DNA from: Flavobacterium crocinum
GTDB lineage: Bacteria > Bacteroidota > Bacteroidia > Flavobacteriales > Flavobacteriaceae
Direction of reading: 5' to 3'
NCBI RefSeq assembly: GCF_003122385.1
Contig: NZ_CP029255.1
Coordinates: forward strand, 5,456,001-5,520,000
Length of the DNA: 64,000 bases
Shown piece after piece: positions 26,667-35,073 of this stretch; the first letter of the stretch is position 1, and every line of letters starts with the position of its first letter. The notes under the pieces are model-generated. The model was not told where the DNA came from, ran no database searches, and saw only the letters and a program-made list of their open reading frames with translations. Position numbers and translations under genes: made by a program.

Positions 26667-28022
26667 ATGAAAATAAAATTCATAGGCGGTTCTGGAATCG
26701 TTACAGGTTCAAAAACACTAATAGAAAGCAATGGTGTAAGATTACTAATTGATTGTGGATTGTTTCAAGGTCTTAAAGCACTGCGAGAACTTAATTGGCA
26801 ACCTTTACCAGTTTTACCATCCAGTATCAATTATGTTCTTCTAACTCATGGTCATCTGGATCATTGTGGCTGGTTGCCAAGATTAATTGCACAGGGTTTT
26901 AAAGGTAAAATATATTGCACCAATCCAACTAAATCTGTAGCAGAGCTTGTTCTTTTGGATAGTGCTAAAATTCAAGAAGAGGAAGCTTATTATGCCAACA
27001 AAAAACACTATTCTAAACATGAAAAAGCAGAGCCGTTATACACTGTAGAGCAGGCAAAAGCAGTTTTTCCTTTTTTTAAGATCGTCCAACAAAAGACACC
27101 CGTAATTCTGGATAATGATATCGAAGCTGTTTTTTCAACCTCTGGACATATTATAGGCGCCTGTAGCATTACGTTAAACATCGAGGGTAAAACTTTGGTA
27201 TTTTCAGGAGATATAGGACGTGATAATGATGTACTGATGTTTCCTCCAACAAAACCAGTACTGGGCGATTATCTTTTTTTAGAAAGCACTTATGGAAATC
27301 GTCTACATCCTGATCTCGATGTAAAAAAAAAGCTGGAAAACTATATCAATACAACAATACAGCAAAGAGGAACTGTTATTATTCCAGGATTTGCAGTTGA
27401 AAGAGCGCAATCGATAATGTATCTTTTATGGCAGCTTAAAACCGAAAGAAGAATTCCAGATGTTCCCTATATTCTTGACACACCAATGGGTGCTAATGTA
27501 TTGAACGTTTTTTTAGAAAATAGTCAATGGCACAAGCTCTCGATTACTGATTGTCATGAAATATGCAAAATGTTCCGAATAATTTCTGAATTTGAAGACA
27601 CTATGCGCATTATAGAAGATCCTCAGCCTAAAGTAATTATCGCTGCTAGCGGAATGATTACGGGAGGAAGAGTGTTATCTTATTTTGAACATTATATAGG
27701 GCTTAAAAAAACGACCGTTATCATTGTAGGATATCAGGCTGAAGGTACACGTGGAAGAAAGCTTATAGAGGGAGCTCAAGAAATCAAAATATACGGAAAC
27801 TATTATGATGTAAAAGCAAAAATTGTTCAAATAGAGGGACTTTCTGCCCATGGCGACCAGCAAGATTTGTTAAACTGGCTTTCTATTTTAAAAAATGCTC
27901 CAAAATGTATTTATTTAGTTCATGGTGAAAATCAGGCTGCCGACGAATTAAGATTTAAAATTCAGGAACGATATGGCTATAAATGTAGTGTTCCACTACT
28001 GGGAACTAAAATAGAGATCTAA
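26667..28022 (+). CDS. Metallo-beta-lactamase/beta-CASP ribonuclease (CPSF73-like)
   Basis: 451 residues, the size of bacterial and archaeal CPSF/Ysh1-type RNases. The zinc motif THGHLDHCG is at ~residues 68-76 and a second His ligand is in STSGHIIGAC (~157). The beta-CASP motifs are DTPMGANV and PGFAVERAQ, and the RMMBL end has LSAHGDQQDLLNWL. Such enzymes cut or degrade RNA in the cytosol. It follows the ATP-cone gene by one base and its stop overlaps the stop of the convergent P-type ATPase. Confidence 0.9.
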   Translation: MKIKFIGGSGIVTGSKTLIESNGVRLLIDCGLFQGLKALRELNWQPLPVLPSSINYVLLTHGHLDHCGWLPRLIAQGFKGKIYCTNPTKSVAELVLLDSAKIQEEEAYYANKKHYSKHEKAEPLYTVEQAKAVFPFFKIVQQKTPVILDNDIEAVFSTSGHIIGACSITLNIEGKTLVFSGDIGRDNDVLMFPPTKPVLGDYLFLESTYGNRLHPDLDVKKKLENYINTTIQQRGTVIIPGFAVERAQSIMYLLWQLKTERRIPDVPYILDTPMGANVLNVFLENSQWHKLSITDCHEICKMFRIISEFEDTMRIIEDPQPKVIIAASGMITGGRVLSYFEHYIGLKKTTVIIVGYQAEGTRGRKLIEGAQEIKIYGNYYDVKAKIVQIEGLSAHGDQQDLLNWLSILKNAPKCIYLVHGENQAADELRFKIQERYGYKCSVPLLGTKIEI

Positions 28023-30517
28023 GATTTTTTTCTCCTTAAATATTTTACTGCTTCAAACCACAACACTGAAACTGCACCTGTAAAAATGCATAAACTAAAA
28101 TTAAAAAGCGTGAGGCGTTCAAAACTAAAAATGGATCGCATGAAAGGTATTGTCAATAGCATTGCAAACACAAACACTGTAATACATATTATAATTGGAA
28201 TCAGATTATTTTTGTATTGAAGTGTTGTCCATAACGAATAATAAAAAGATCGGTTGACGAGTGTCAGCACAACATTAGCCGTTATTAAGGTTAGAAAAAC
28301 CATCGTACGGGTTAAATCCTGATTCCATTGATTATGTACCGAATACTGATAGACAAACAACAGTCCCAATGTTATGGCAACTCCCTGAAAAATGCTGATT
28401 GCAAGTTCTTTTACATTAAAAAATGTCGAAGTTAAGGTTCTTGGCTTTCTTTTCATTATGTCTGCTTCTGTAGGTTCGTTCTCATATATTATCGAGCAAG
28501 TTGGCCCCATAATAAGCTCTAGTAAAATAACATGAATAGGACTGAATATATTAGGATAAACCCACCCTAAAACAAGTGGAAGAAAAACAATCAGAATTAT
28601 TGGGATATGTATTGATATAATATACTGAACAGCCTTTTTTAAATTAGTATAAATTTTCCTGCCCATCGCTACAGCATCTACCATTTTTGAAAGATCATCT
28701 TCTGCCAAAATAAGTGATGCGGCATCTTTAGCAATCGCAGTACCTTTTTTTCCCATAGCAATACCTATATGAGCTGCCTTGAGCGAAGGCCCATCATTTA
28801 CACCATCTCCAGTCATGGCTACAATTTGTCCAGAAGCTTTCAATGCATTCACTATCCTAAGTTTGGCATCAGGAAACATTCGGCTAAAAATATTAATATC
28901 CATGACCTTTTCCTGCAATTCTGCATCGCTCATCTGCATTAGCTCATCTCCTGTAATAGCTTTATCAAAACCCTCAAAACCAATTTCTCGTGCTATCGCA
29001 TTTGTAGTAATGGCATTGTCGCCGGTAATAATTTTAACAGCTATTCCTGCTTTGTAAAAAGACTGCAACACCTGCGTGATATGATCCTTGGGCGGATCAT
29101 AAAATGCTACTAAACCTTTAAAAACAAACGGAATTTCCTGTTGCATTTTGGGGTAATCAGTACCTTCCCAATTTCCAAGCGCAACACCTAATATTCTATA
29201 ACCACTGCCTGCAAGCCTATTCATTCCTGCTATTGCTTTTTCTCTTTCTTCTCCTAAAAGGTTACAGACTTCAAAAATAGCTTCGGGCGCACCCTTTGAC
29301 GCAATAATTCGATTGCCAGCCTTATCTTCAAAAACATGAGTCATCATAGGGGGGGTGCCAGCTAAAGGATATTCGTGAATCATTTTAAAAAAAATCCTAA
29401 TATCCTGAGCTGAGTTTTGTTTGTAAATATTATGAATAGCAATTTCCATTGGGTCAAAAGCTATTGGTTCACTTGCCCACATTGCCGTGGTAATAAGTTC
29501 TTCCGATTCTTTTAATTCATTAAACGTATTTACTCCAACTTCTAATCCAGAAGGTAAGTAAAGACCCGCCAATTCCATCTTATTCTGCGTAATGGTTCCT
29601 GTTTTATCTGTACAAATAACTGTAGCGCTTCCTAATGTTTCAACGGTTTTCATTTGTTTCACTATGATACCCATTTTCATAAGTCTCCTGGCTCCTAAAG
29701 CCATAAATGTTGTAAAAGCCACGGGAATTTCTTCGGGTAAAATACTCATAGCCAAAGTAAGTGCTATTAAAAGGCTTTCTAAAAAATTACCTATCCTGTA
29801 ATAATTAAGTATCCAAATTAAAATGAATATCAATCCACCTGCAAAAACCATTTTTTTTATAAAATCCCCTATTTGAATCTCCAATGGTGTTTTTTCTTCT
29901 GCAATAGACTCTAAGCTGTGGCCAATTTTGCCTAATTGTGTTTGATTTCCAATTTTAGTTGCCTCAAAAATAGCAACTCCAGTGACAACAGTGGTTCCTG
30001 AAAAAACATTATTATCTTCCAGATTCTCATTTTTTAAAACCGCCATAGACTCGCCAGTAAGCAATGATTCATTTATTGAAAAATCATTTGAACGAACAAG
30101 GATACCATCAGCCGGAACCAAAGCGCCCTCTTCAATAATAACCAAATCTCCCACAACAATATCCTCCGTTTTAATGCTTTGCTCTATTCCTTCACGAATA
30201 ACTTTACATAAAGGTTTAGTAAACTCCTGTAGTTCTAACAAAGCATTACGACTTCTCTTTTCTTGATAAAGTGATATTGCAGTAATCAATAAAATCGAAA
30301 CTGCAAGAAATATGGCATCACTATATTGTCTGTTAATAAAGTAAATTGCAGAAGCTACCAATAATAAAAGAACCATTGGTTCAGTGAAAACATTTTTGAT
30401 AAAGGCCACGATCCTGTTCTCTGTTTTATGATTATAAGTATTGGTGCCAAATTTTTTCCTTAACAAAATTACCTCACTATAACTTAGTCCTTTTAATTCT
30501 TTTTCATCTTTATTCAT
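28019..30517 (-). CDS. Cation-transporting P-type ATPase (P2-type, Ca2+-like)
   Basis: 832 residues with N-terminal cation-ATPase domain, about ten membrane segments, and all hallmark motifs: TGES in the actuator domain, the ion-site helix ILPEEIPVAF (M4), the phosphorylation site CTDKTGT and the hinge TGDGVND. The M4 PEEIP sequence and overall length fit P2-type calcium or related pumps, but the ion is not certain. It sits convergent with the ATP-cone/beta-CASP pair, with a 4-bp overlap. It is probably monocistronic. Confidence 0.92.
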   Translation of the reverse strand: MNKDEKELKGLSYSEVILLRKKFGTNTYNHKTENRIVAFIKNVFTEPMVLLLLVASAIYFINRQYSDAIFLAVSILLITAISLYQEKRSRNALLELQEFTKPLCKVIREGIEQSIKTEDIVVGDLVIIEEGALVPADGILVRSNDFSINESLLTGESMAVLKNENLEDNNVFSGTTVVTGVAIFEATKIGNQTQLGKIGHSLESIAEEKTPLEIQIGDFIKKMVFAGGLIFILIWILNYYRIGNFLESLLIALTLAMSILPEEIPVAFTTFMALGARRLMKMGIIVKQMKTVETLGSATVICTDKTGTITQNKMELAGLYLPSGLEVGVNTFNELKESEELITTAMWASEPIAFDPMEIAIHNIYKQNSAQDIRIFFKMIHEYPLAGTPPMMTHVFEDKAGNRIIASKGAPEAIFEVCNLLGEEREKAIAGMNRLAGSGYRILGVALGNWEGTDYPKMQQEIPFVFKGLVAFYDPPKDHITQVLQSFYKAGIAVKIITGDNAITTNAIAREIGFEGFDKAITGDELMQMSDAELQEKVMDINIFSRMFPDAKLRIVNALKASGQIVAMTGDGVNDGPSLKAAHIGIAMGKKGTAIAKDAASLILAEDDLSKMVDAVAMGRKIYTNLKKAVQYIISIHIPIILIVFLPLVLGWVYPNIFSPIHVILLELIMGPTCSIIYENEPTEADIMKRKPRTLTSTFFNVKELAISIFQGVAITLGLLFVYQYSVHNQWNQDLTRTMVFLTLITANVVLTLVNRSFYYSLWTTLQYKNNLIPIIICITVFVFAMLLTIPFMRSIFSFERLTLFNFSLCIFTGAVSVLWFEAVKYLRRKKS

Positions 30518-30788
30518 AGAATCCTTTTTAAAGTTAAATTAATGTCAGGCGAATCATTTTAAAAACCCTCTCTCATCTTAATCTTAATATAGTATTAAAC
30601 AAAAAACAAGAATTTACTTATGAGAATTTTCAAAAAAACATTATTTTCTCCTTTCCATTTTCTTATCAAATTAAATTTACTGCATATTCGAGCAATCATG
30701 TATAATAATTTTATTCCGTTTCAATTATTTGAAAGTTTATTAAGACCTAACAGTCCCGATTCTGAAGCTTCGGAACGGTAAATCTTAT

Positions 30789-31532
30789 TTAATTCTCATA
30801 GTTTTTTGCTCTCTCTTTGTCGATATGCTTTGTGGACACGGATTGCAAATCCGCGCGATCGGGTTTATTTTTTCGTACAATAATTTTGTCTAATTTCATA
30901 GATGTTATTTCAAAAGTATCTCCGCCATCAGAATGAAAAATCCACAAAGAATTATTGTCTCGATTGTCAATAAATAATATTCGTGTATTTTCATAACCAA
31001 TTGTAAGACAATTTGAAAGTTCATCCAAAGTAAACTGGTGTGCCTTTTTTCTTTTTGGCGTTTCTTCAATTATTTCTTTCAAAGAATCAACATACCCTTT
31101 TAGTTCTCTAATTCTCAAATTTGATTTTCCGTCCACATTTACTTTTTCACAAAGTTCATTAAGATTATATAGATTAAAATCGTCTTCGTCTACAAAAACT
31201 GATACTTTAGGATTGAAATTTTCCTTTATTAAATATTCCAAATATGGCGTTGGAATTTCAATTTTTGCTTTATTAAGAATAGCCATTAATTGTTTAGTTG
31301 TTTTTTTCTTTTTCTCAACAACAATGTTTGGGTCTGAAAAACCAAATTCATCAGCTTCCCATTTTACAGTGTCAAATTTATACCGTCTTTTACATTTTGG
31401 ACAATGTAAAAACATAAAAGTTATTTTTTTTTCTGTCGCAGACTTTAAAAATTCAAAGTCATCCTTTTTCATTTCTGAAGGATTAAAGTTTTTTCCACAG
31501 TCCCAATAATATGGACAATTAATTTCTCTCAT
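30789..31532 (-). CDS. SMI1/KNR4-like (SUKH) protein with zinc-finger N-terminus; probable immunity protein
   Basis: 247 residues. The N-terminus has four Cys (CPYYWDCG at ~6-13; CPKCKRRYKFD at ~50-60) that could bind zinc. The C-terminal ~130 residues end with LSNCLTIGYENTRILFIDNR, SLWIFHSDGG and FEITS, which fit the SMI1/KNR4 (SUKH) immunity superfamily. It is the last gene of a minus-strand array of small immunity-like genes separated by a common repeat. No toxin is encoded next to it, so it may be an orphan immunity gene. Confidence 0.6.
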   Translation of the reverse strand: MREINCPYYWDCGKNFNPSEMKKDDFEFLKSATEKKITFMFLHCPKCKRRYKFDTVKWEADEFGFSDPNIVVEKKKKTTKQLMAILNKAKIEIPTPYLEYLIKENFNPKVSVFVDEDDFNLYNLNELCEKVNVDGKSNLRIRELKGYVDSLKEIIEETPKRKKAHQFTLDELSNCLTIGYENTRILFIDNRDNNSLWIFHSDGGDTFEITSMKLDKIIVRKNKPDRADLQSVSTKHIDKERAKNYEN

Positions 31533-31616
31533 ACTCTTTAGTTTGTTTTGGAGGTAATATGCTTTTAAGACTTTTTAGTTTCGTTGAAAAAGCAAAATAC
31601 AAAGGTTAGATTTATC

Positions 31617-31722
31617 CTCGCTTCCCGTAATCTTCCTGAACAAGTAAATGTTATTTTTTTAGCATGCACAGTAATCTCTTAATTTTTGAAGGTTTTTTTT
31701 AAAAGAATGCTTTGTTGAGCAG
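31617..31722. repeat. Immunity-array spacer repeat, copy 1
   Basis: About 105 bp: CGCTTCCCGTAATCTTCC, then TAAATGTTATTTTTTTAGCA, GCATGCACAGTAATCTC, TTTTTGAAGG and TTGTTGAGCAG. It shares its core (AGCATGCACAG-AATC, then TTTTTGAAGGTTT) with five other copies to 34.87 kb. Confidence 0.85.
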
Positions 31723-31723
31723 A

Positions 31724-32353
31724 TTAAGTGTCTTTATTTTTTTCAAGTTCTCTTACCATGTCCAGATAAAAATTCTTCATGTTAATATCTTCTTCTTTCT
31801 CTATTTTTTCTTTCAAATAGATAATTGTGTTTAGTGTTCCTTCGTAGCATACATATTGTCCTATCGAATCCCAAGTACGATGGTCATAATCTATAAATGG
31901 TAAAATATCAATCATAAGTTTTAATCCCAATTCTTTATTTCGGGCAAAAACGCATTCCGCCATATTCATTTTTAGATTGTTGTTTGTTGCTGTGTTATAA
32001 TATTTTTCAAAATAATCATCAAATTTATTTGGATATAAATAAGTTAAATATTGAAACGCCCATGTAGAAATATAAAAATTTATATCCCAATTTTTAAAAC
32101 TTTCGTACTCTGTATTTAAATTTTCTTCGATTCCCTGAATGCAAAAATTTTTCAGTGTATCCATTTTTGGAGAATTCAACAATAGAACCCAAATTAAATC
32201 ATAAGTGATGAGCTCTTCTTTCTGTTTAAAGTTTGAGGCGATGAAGTTCAATTCGTCAACAGTAAGTATTTCCTTTTTATCAATAAGTTCTTTTAGTTTC
32301 TTATCTCTTACTTCTCGAGTTTTAAGTTTAAATATGGTTAGGATTCTATTCAT
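31724..32353 (-). CDS. Helical immunity-like protein, unknown family
   Basis: 209 residues from the ATG at 32353 (MNRILTIFKLKTREVRDKKL). A longer reading from a TTG runs into the spacer repeat and is rejected. It is all-helical in look, with TPR- or HEAT-like pairs (FDDYFEKYYNTATNNNLKMN; NTIIYLKEKIEKEEDINMKN). No signal peptide. It lies between two copies of the spacer repeat. An immunity role is inferred from the array only. Confidence 0.55.
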   Translation of the reverse strand: MNRILTIFKLKTREVRDKKLKELIDKKEILTVDELNFIASNFKQKEELITYDLIWVLLLNSPKMDTLKNFCIQGIEENLNTEYESFKNWDINFYISTWAFQYLTYLYPNKFDDYFEKYYNTATNNNLKMNMAECVFARNKELGLKLMIDILPFIDYDHRTWDSIGQYVCYEGTLNTIIYLKEKIEKEEDINMKNFYLDMVRELEKNKDT

Positions 32354-32375
32354 TGTTTTTTTATTTTGTTTTTCA

Positions 32376-32482
32376 TGCTCCCCAAATTCTTCCCGAAAAA
32401 TCAAATTTTATTTTTTAGCATGCACAGCAATCTCTTATTTTTTTTGGATGTTTGTTTTTTAAAGAATATTTTGTGGAGTGAG
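32376..32482. repeat. Immunity-array spacer repeat, copy 2
   Basis: Ends TGCTCCCCAAATTCTTCC and TTTGTGGAGTGAG, with core TTAGCATGCACAGCAATCTC. A clear member of the six-copy family. Confidence 0.85.
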
Positions 32483-32485
32483 TGG

Positions 32486-32968
32486 TCATATCTCTTCTAA
32501 ATCTTCTTTGTGAAAAATATCCATTACTTTGAAAAAATCTTCTCTTGTAACATTCTCGGGTAATATATCCGGTTTGTAAATTCTGTTAAAGAAAATACGA
32601 TAATCAGAAACTATCTTATCAAATTCTTCATCGGTAAGTTTATCAAAATCTTCTGCATTGTCTGGAAGAGCTATGCTTTCTATTGCGCCATATAAATCTT
32701 GATATTGTAGTATTTGCTGTCCTCGCCAGTTATCGCCCAATGTTTCCCAAAGTGAAATGATGCCCAGCAAACGCAAAGGGTCTGAGCCAATAAAAGTGCG
32801 CTGTGGGCTTAATGCCCAATAATCTCCATAATATTCTTCTCTGGCATCAGGACATAAAAATATTTTATACCCTTTGGATTTAATAATTGTCAGTGCCCAA
32901 TTATACGTATTCATGGCGTCGGCTATACGGCATAATTCTTCACTGTTCCAGTTGTTGTTTTCTTCCAT
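32486..32968 (-). CDS. Immunity-like acidic protein, unknown family
   Basis: 160 residues, acidic, no signal peptide. The middle GYKIFLCPDAREEYYGDYWA and FIGSDPLRLLGIISLWETLG look like a compact alpha/beta fold, followed by helices (AEDFDKLTDEEFDKIVSDYR). No family is recognised. It is flanked by spacer repeats like the other genes of the array. Confidence 0.6.
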   Translation of the reverse strand: MEENNNWNSEELCRIADAMNTYNWALTIIKSKGYKIFLCPDAREEYYGDYWALSPQRTFIGSDPLRLLGIISLWETLGDNWRGQQILQYQDLYGAIESIALPDNAEDFDKLTDEEFDKIVSDYRIFFNRIYKPDILPENVTREDFFKVMDIFHKEDLEEI

Positions 32969-32987
32969 TTTTAAATTCTATTATTAA

Positions 32988-33026
32988 TAACTTGCTCAAC
33001 AATCTTTTAATTTTTGAAGGTTTGTT
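32988..33026. repeat. Immunity-array spacer repeat, copy 3 (shortened)
   Basis: Only the right part of the unit remains: CTTGCTCAACAATC, TTTTAATTTTTGAAGGTTTG. The GCATGC core is missing. Confidence 0.65.
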
Positions 33027-33519
33027 TTACTCATCATCTTCCTCTTCCTCATATACTCTTAATTTTTTTAAAAATGCTTCGATAGAATCAGCAAGAAAAA
33101 CCTGTTTGGGTATGCCTGTATCATCTTCATCATAATAATAGGCATATACTTTGGGTTCTTCATAGGTAAAATCAAGATAAAGCTGATTGTTGGAACCATC
33201 AAATCCCCAAGGAACAAACAGGATGTTTTCAAGTAGGTTTTTGTCTATTATCGTAAATACATTGGTTTCAAACTTGTCATTTTCTTCATTTGCTACCAAA
33301 TGATAAAAATCGTTTATCGAAAATGTTTCAAATTTATCATCGTCATTTTTGAAAAAATTGTTTTCTTTTATACTTCCGCCATTATTAGCGGTATAGAATT
33401 CTTTATAAGACAAAGGAAGACTTCTATTAATTATAAGCTCTAATGCCTTAAAGTCGTTTTCATTTACCGCCTCTGCTGGGTTAAATGAATAAAAATGAAG
33501 TTTGTTTATAATTTTCCAT
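33027..33519 (-). pseudogene. SMI1/KNR4 (SUKH) immunity gene with an early frameshift
   Basis: The ATG at 33519 reads MENYKQTSFLFI and stops. The frame one base over reads FYSFNPAEAVNENDFKALEL and continues without stop through SLPLSYKEFYTANNGGSIKE to a SUKH-like C-terminus (LENILFVPWGFDGSNNQLYL; VFLADSIEAFLKKL). Removing one A from the run of five at 33491-33495 would join them into a ~163-residue protein. So the gene is broken by a homopolymer change, is phase-variable, or contains a sequencing error. The intact 3' part alone would need a TTG start at 33413. Flanked by spacer repeats. Confidence 0.65.
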
Positions 33520-33553
33520 TTAATTAATATTTTAATATCAGTTTTTAGGTGTG

Positions 33554-33658
33554 CCCGCTCCCTAAACTCTTCCCGAACAAGTAAATGTTATTTTTAGCAT
33601 GCACAGCTAGCTCTTAATTTTTGAAGGTTTTTTTTAAAAGAATAATTTGTGGAGCGGG
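33554..33658. repeat. Immunity-array spacer repeat, copy 4 (perfect inverted ends)
   Basis: Best copy: CCCGCTCC at 33554-33561 and GGAGCGGG at 33651-33658 are perfect terminal inverted repeats; the core is TTTTTAGCATGCACAGC. Confidence 0.9.
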
Positions 33659-34153
33659 TTATTTTTCTTCGTGATCGAATGGGTGTTCTATTATCGAGAT
33701 TTTAGTTATATCGTTAAGCTGAATAATGACTTCAATTTTTGCATCCGACATACAAATCAGTTTGTCCTCTATAATTTTTGCACTTATTATCGGGTTCGAA
33801 AATGTAAAAAATATCCCCCAGATCAAGTCGCCATTTTCGTCTATATGTGCTACAAATCCGTCGCTTCCCATACCTCCATCACCAAATACTATTTTTCCAT
33901 TTCCGTAATTGATTTCGCCGTTAAAAATGTCAACACATACCCAAGCATTACCTTCATATTTTTCTACGCTTTCTATTGTTGTATCGCACAAGGGAGACCA
34001 ATATCGTTTGCTTGTATTATTTTCAGTATCTATTAGCCGATAAGTATTTGCGATAATAATATCGCCATTAGCAAATGATATACCGTCTATTAATGGTAGG
34101 AGTCCTTCTCTCCATTTGCTTTGTATGTAATCTTTTTTGTTGTTTATTGGCAT
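33659..34153 (-). CDS. Immunity-like beta-rich protein, unknown family
   Basis: 164 residues starting MPINNKKDYIQSKWREGLLP. It is mostly beta (GDIIIANTYRLIDTENNTSK; NYGNGKIVFGDGGMGSDGFV; HIDENGDLIWGIFFTFSNPI), like a half-propeller or sandwich. Its last codon directly abuts the GGAGCGGG end of spacer copy 4. No family is recognised; the role is inferred from the array. Confidence 0.6.
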   Translation of the reverse strand: MPINNKKDYIQSKWREGLLPLIDGISFANGDIIIANTYRLIDTENNTSKRYWSPLCDTTIESVEKYEGNAWVCVDIFNGEINYGNGKIVFGDGGMGSDGFVAHIDENGDLIWGIFFTFSNPIISAKIIEDKLICMSDAKIEVIIQLNDITKISIIEHPFDHEEK

Positions 34154-34189
34154 CTGTAATTTTCTATATTTTTATTTATTGATAAAATA

Positions 34190-34296
34190 TCCGCTCCTCA
34201 AACTCTTCCCAAACAAGCAACTGTTATTTTTTAGTATGCACAGCAATCGCTTAATTTTTTGAGGTTTGTTTTTTTTAAGAACACTTTGTAGAATAG
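34190..34296. repeat. Immunity-array spacer repeat, copy 5
   Basis: CCGCTCCTCAAACTCTTCCC at the left, core TTAGTATGCACAGCAATCGC, right end TTTGTAGAATAG (decayed inverted end). Confidence 0.85.
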
Positions 34297-34328
34297 TTCC
34301 TTTGCTTTCATTTCTTAACTTCTTTCAT

Positions 34329-34703
34329 TTATTGCTCATATACAAAAGGCGGATGCCCAGTATCAACATTCTTTAACTGACTTGGCGTTCTGAACCGCAT
34401 ACTTATTTTGAGTTCAAAAATCAATTTCTCAGCCGTGCTTTCAGTTAAAAATACTTTTATCCAAAGGGGAAATTTATAATTGGGCTGGGATAAAAAATCA
34501 CTCACTTCGTTTATGGTAAAAAAACGTCCGATTATATTTTTCTCATTTAACATCCATAGCCGAATAAAATCGTCGGTTGAATTGTATGTTACATTTGTTT
34601 CTTTAATTGGGTTTACTGTAAACCTGACTGCTTTATCTTCTGCCCCCTTTACAATTCCTTCTATTGTTTGCAATAAATGCTTTTTAAACTGTTCTTTTGT
34701 CAT
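34329..34703 (-). CDS. Small immunity-like protein, unknown family
   Basis: 124 residues, ATG start (MTKEQFKKHLLQTIEGIVKG). A basic N-terminal helix is followed by beta strands (RFTVNPIKETNVTYNSTDDF; FPLWIKVFLTESTAEKLIFE). No family is recognised. First gene of the array in the direction of transcription, between spacer copies 5 and 6. Confidence 0.6.
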   Translation of the reverse strand: MTKEQFKKHLLQTIEGIVKGAEDKAVRFTVNPIKETNVTYNSTDDFIRLWMLNEKNIIGRFFTINEVSDFLSQPNYKFPLWIKVFLTESTAEKLIFELKISMRFRTPSQLKNVDTGHPPFVYEQ

Positions 34704-34767
34704 TTCGGTTTTGCTCTTTTATTGTTTTGAACATATTATTTCAAAGATTCCTACGAAGCATAAAAAT

Positions 34768-34870
34768 CCCGCTCCCCAAAGCCTTCCCGCACAAGCAACT
34801 GTTATTTTTTTAGCATGTACAGCAATCGCGTAATTTTTGAAGGTTTGTTTTTTAAAGAACGCTGAAGAGC
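34768..34870. repeat. Immunity-array spacer repeat, copy 6
   Basis: CCCGCTCCCCAAAGCCTTCC at the left, core TTTAGCATGTACAGCAATCG, right end CGCTGAAGAGC. Confidence 0.85.
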
Positions 34871-35030
34871 AAAATCTAATAAAAGTGTAAAAAGAAAAAC
34901 ACAAAAACAGCTTTTAAAAGCCATAATTGTGTTGAAATAAGTTTTTTGTATAAAATAATTTGTGACCCCAAGAAACAGGGAATTGACAAAGTAATGCTAT
35001 GTTATCTGTTTATGAAAAGTTTATTAAGAC

Positions 35031-35055
35031 CTGACAGGTTTTAAAAACCTGTCAG
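35031..35055 (-). terminator. Palindromic terminator of the DUF4132 gene
   Basis: CTGACAGGTTTT / AAAACCTGTCAG is a nearly perfect palindrome, 18 bp downstream of the DUF4132 stop. Its inner T/A run would serve either strand. Confidence 0.65.
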
Positions 35056-35073
35056 ATCTAATTAAATATCTAA

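Noticed and set aside
31617..34870. CRISPR-like or integron-like array
   Set aside because: Repeats are ~105 bp and spaced by whole genes, so not CRISPR; they lack the attC core sites and no integrase is in the window.
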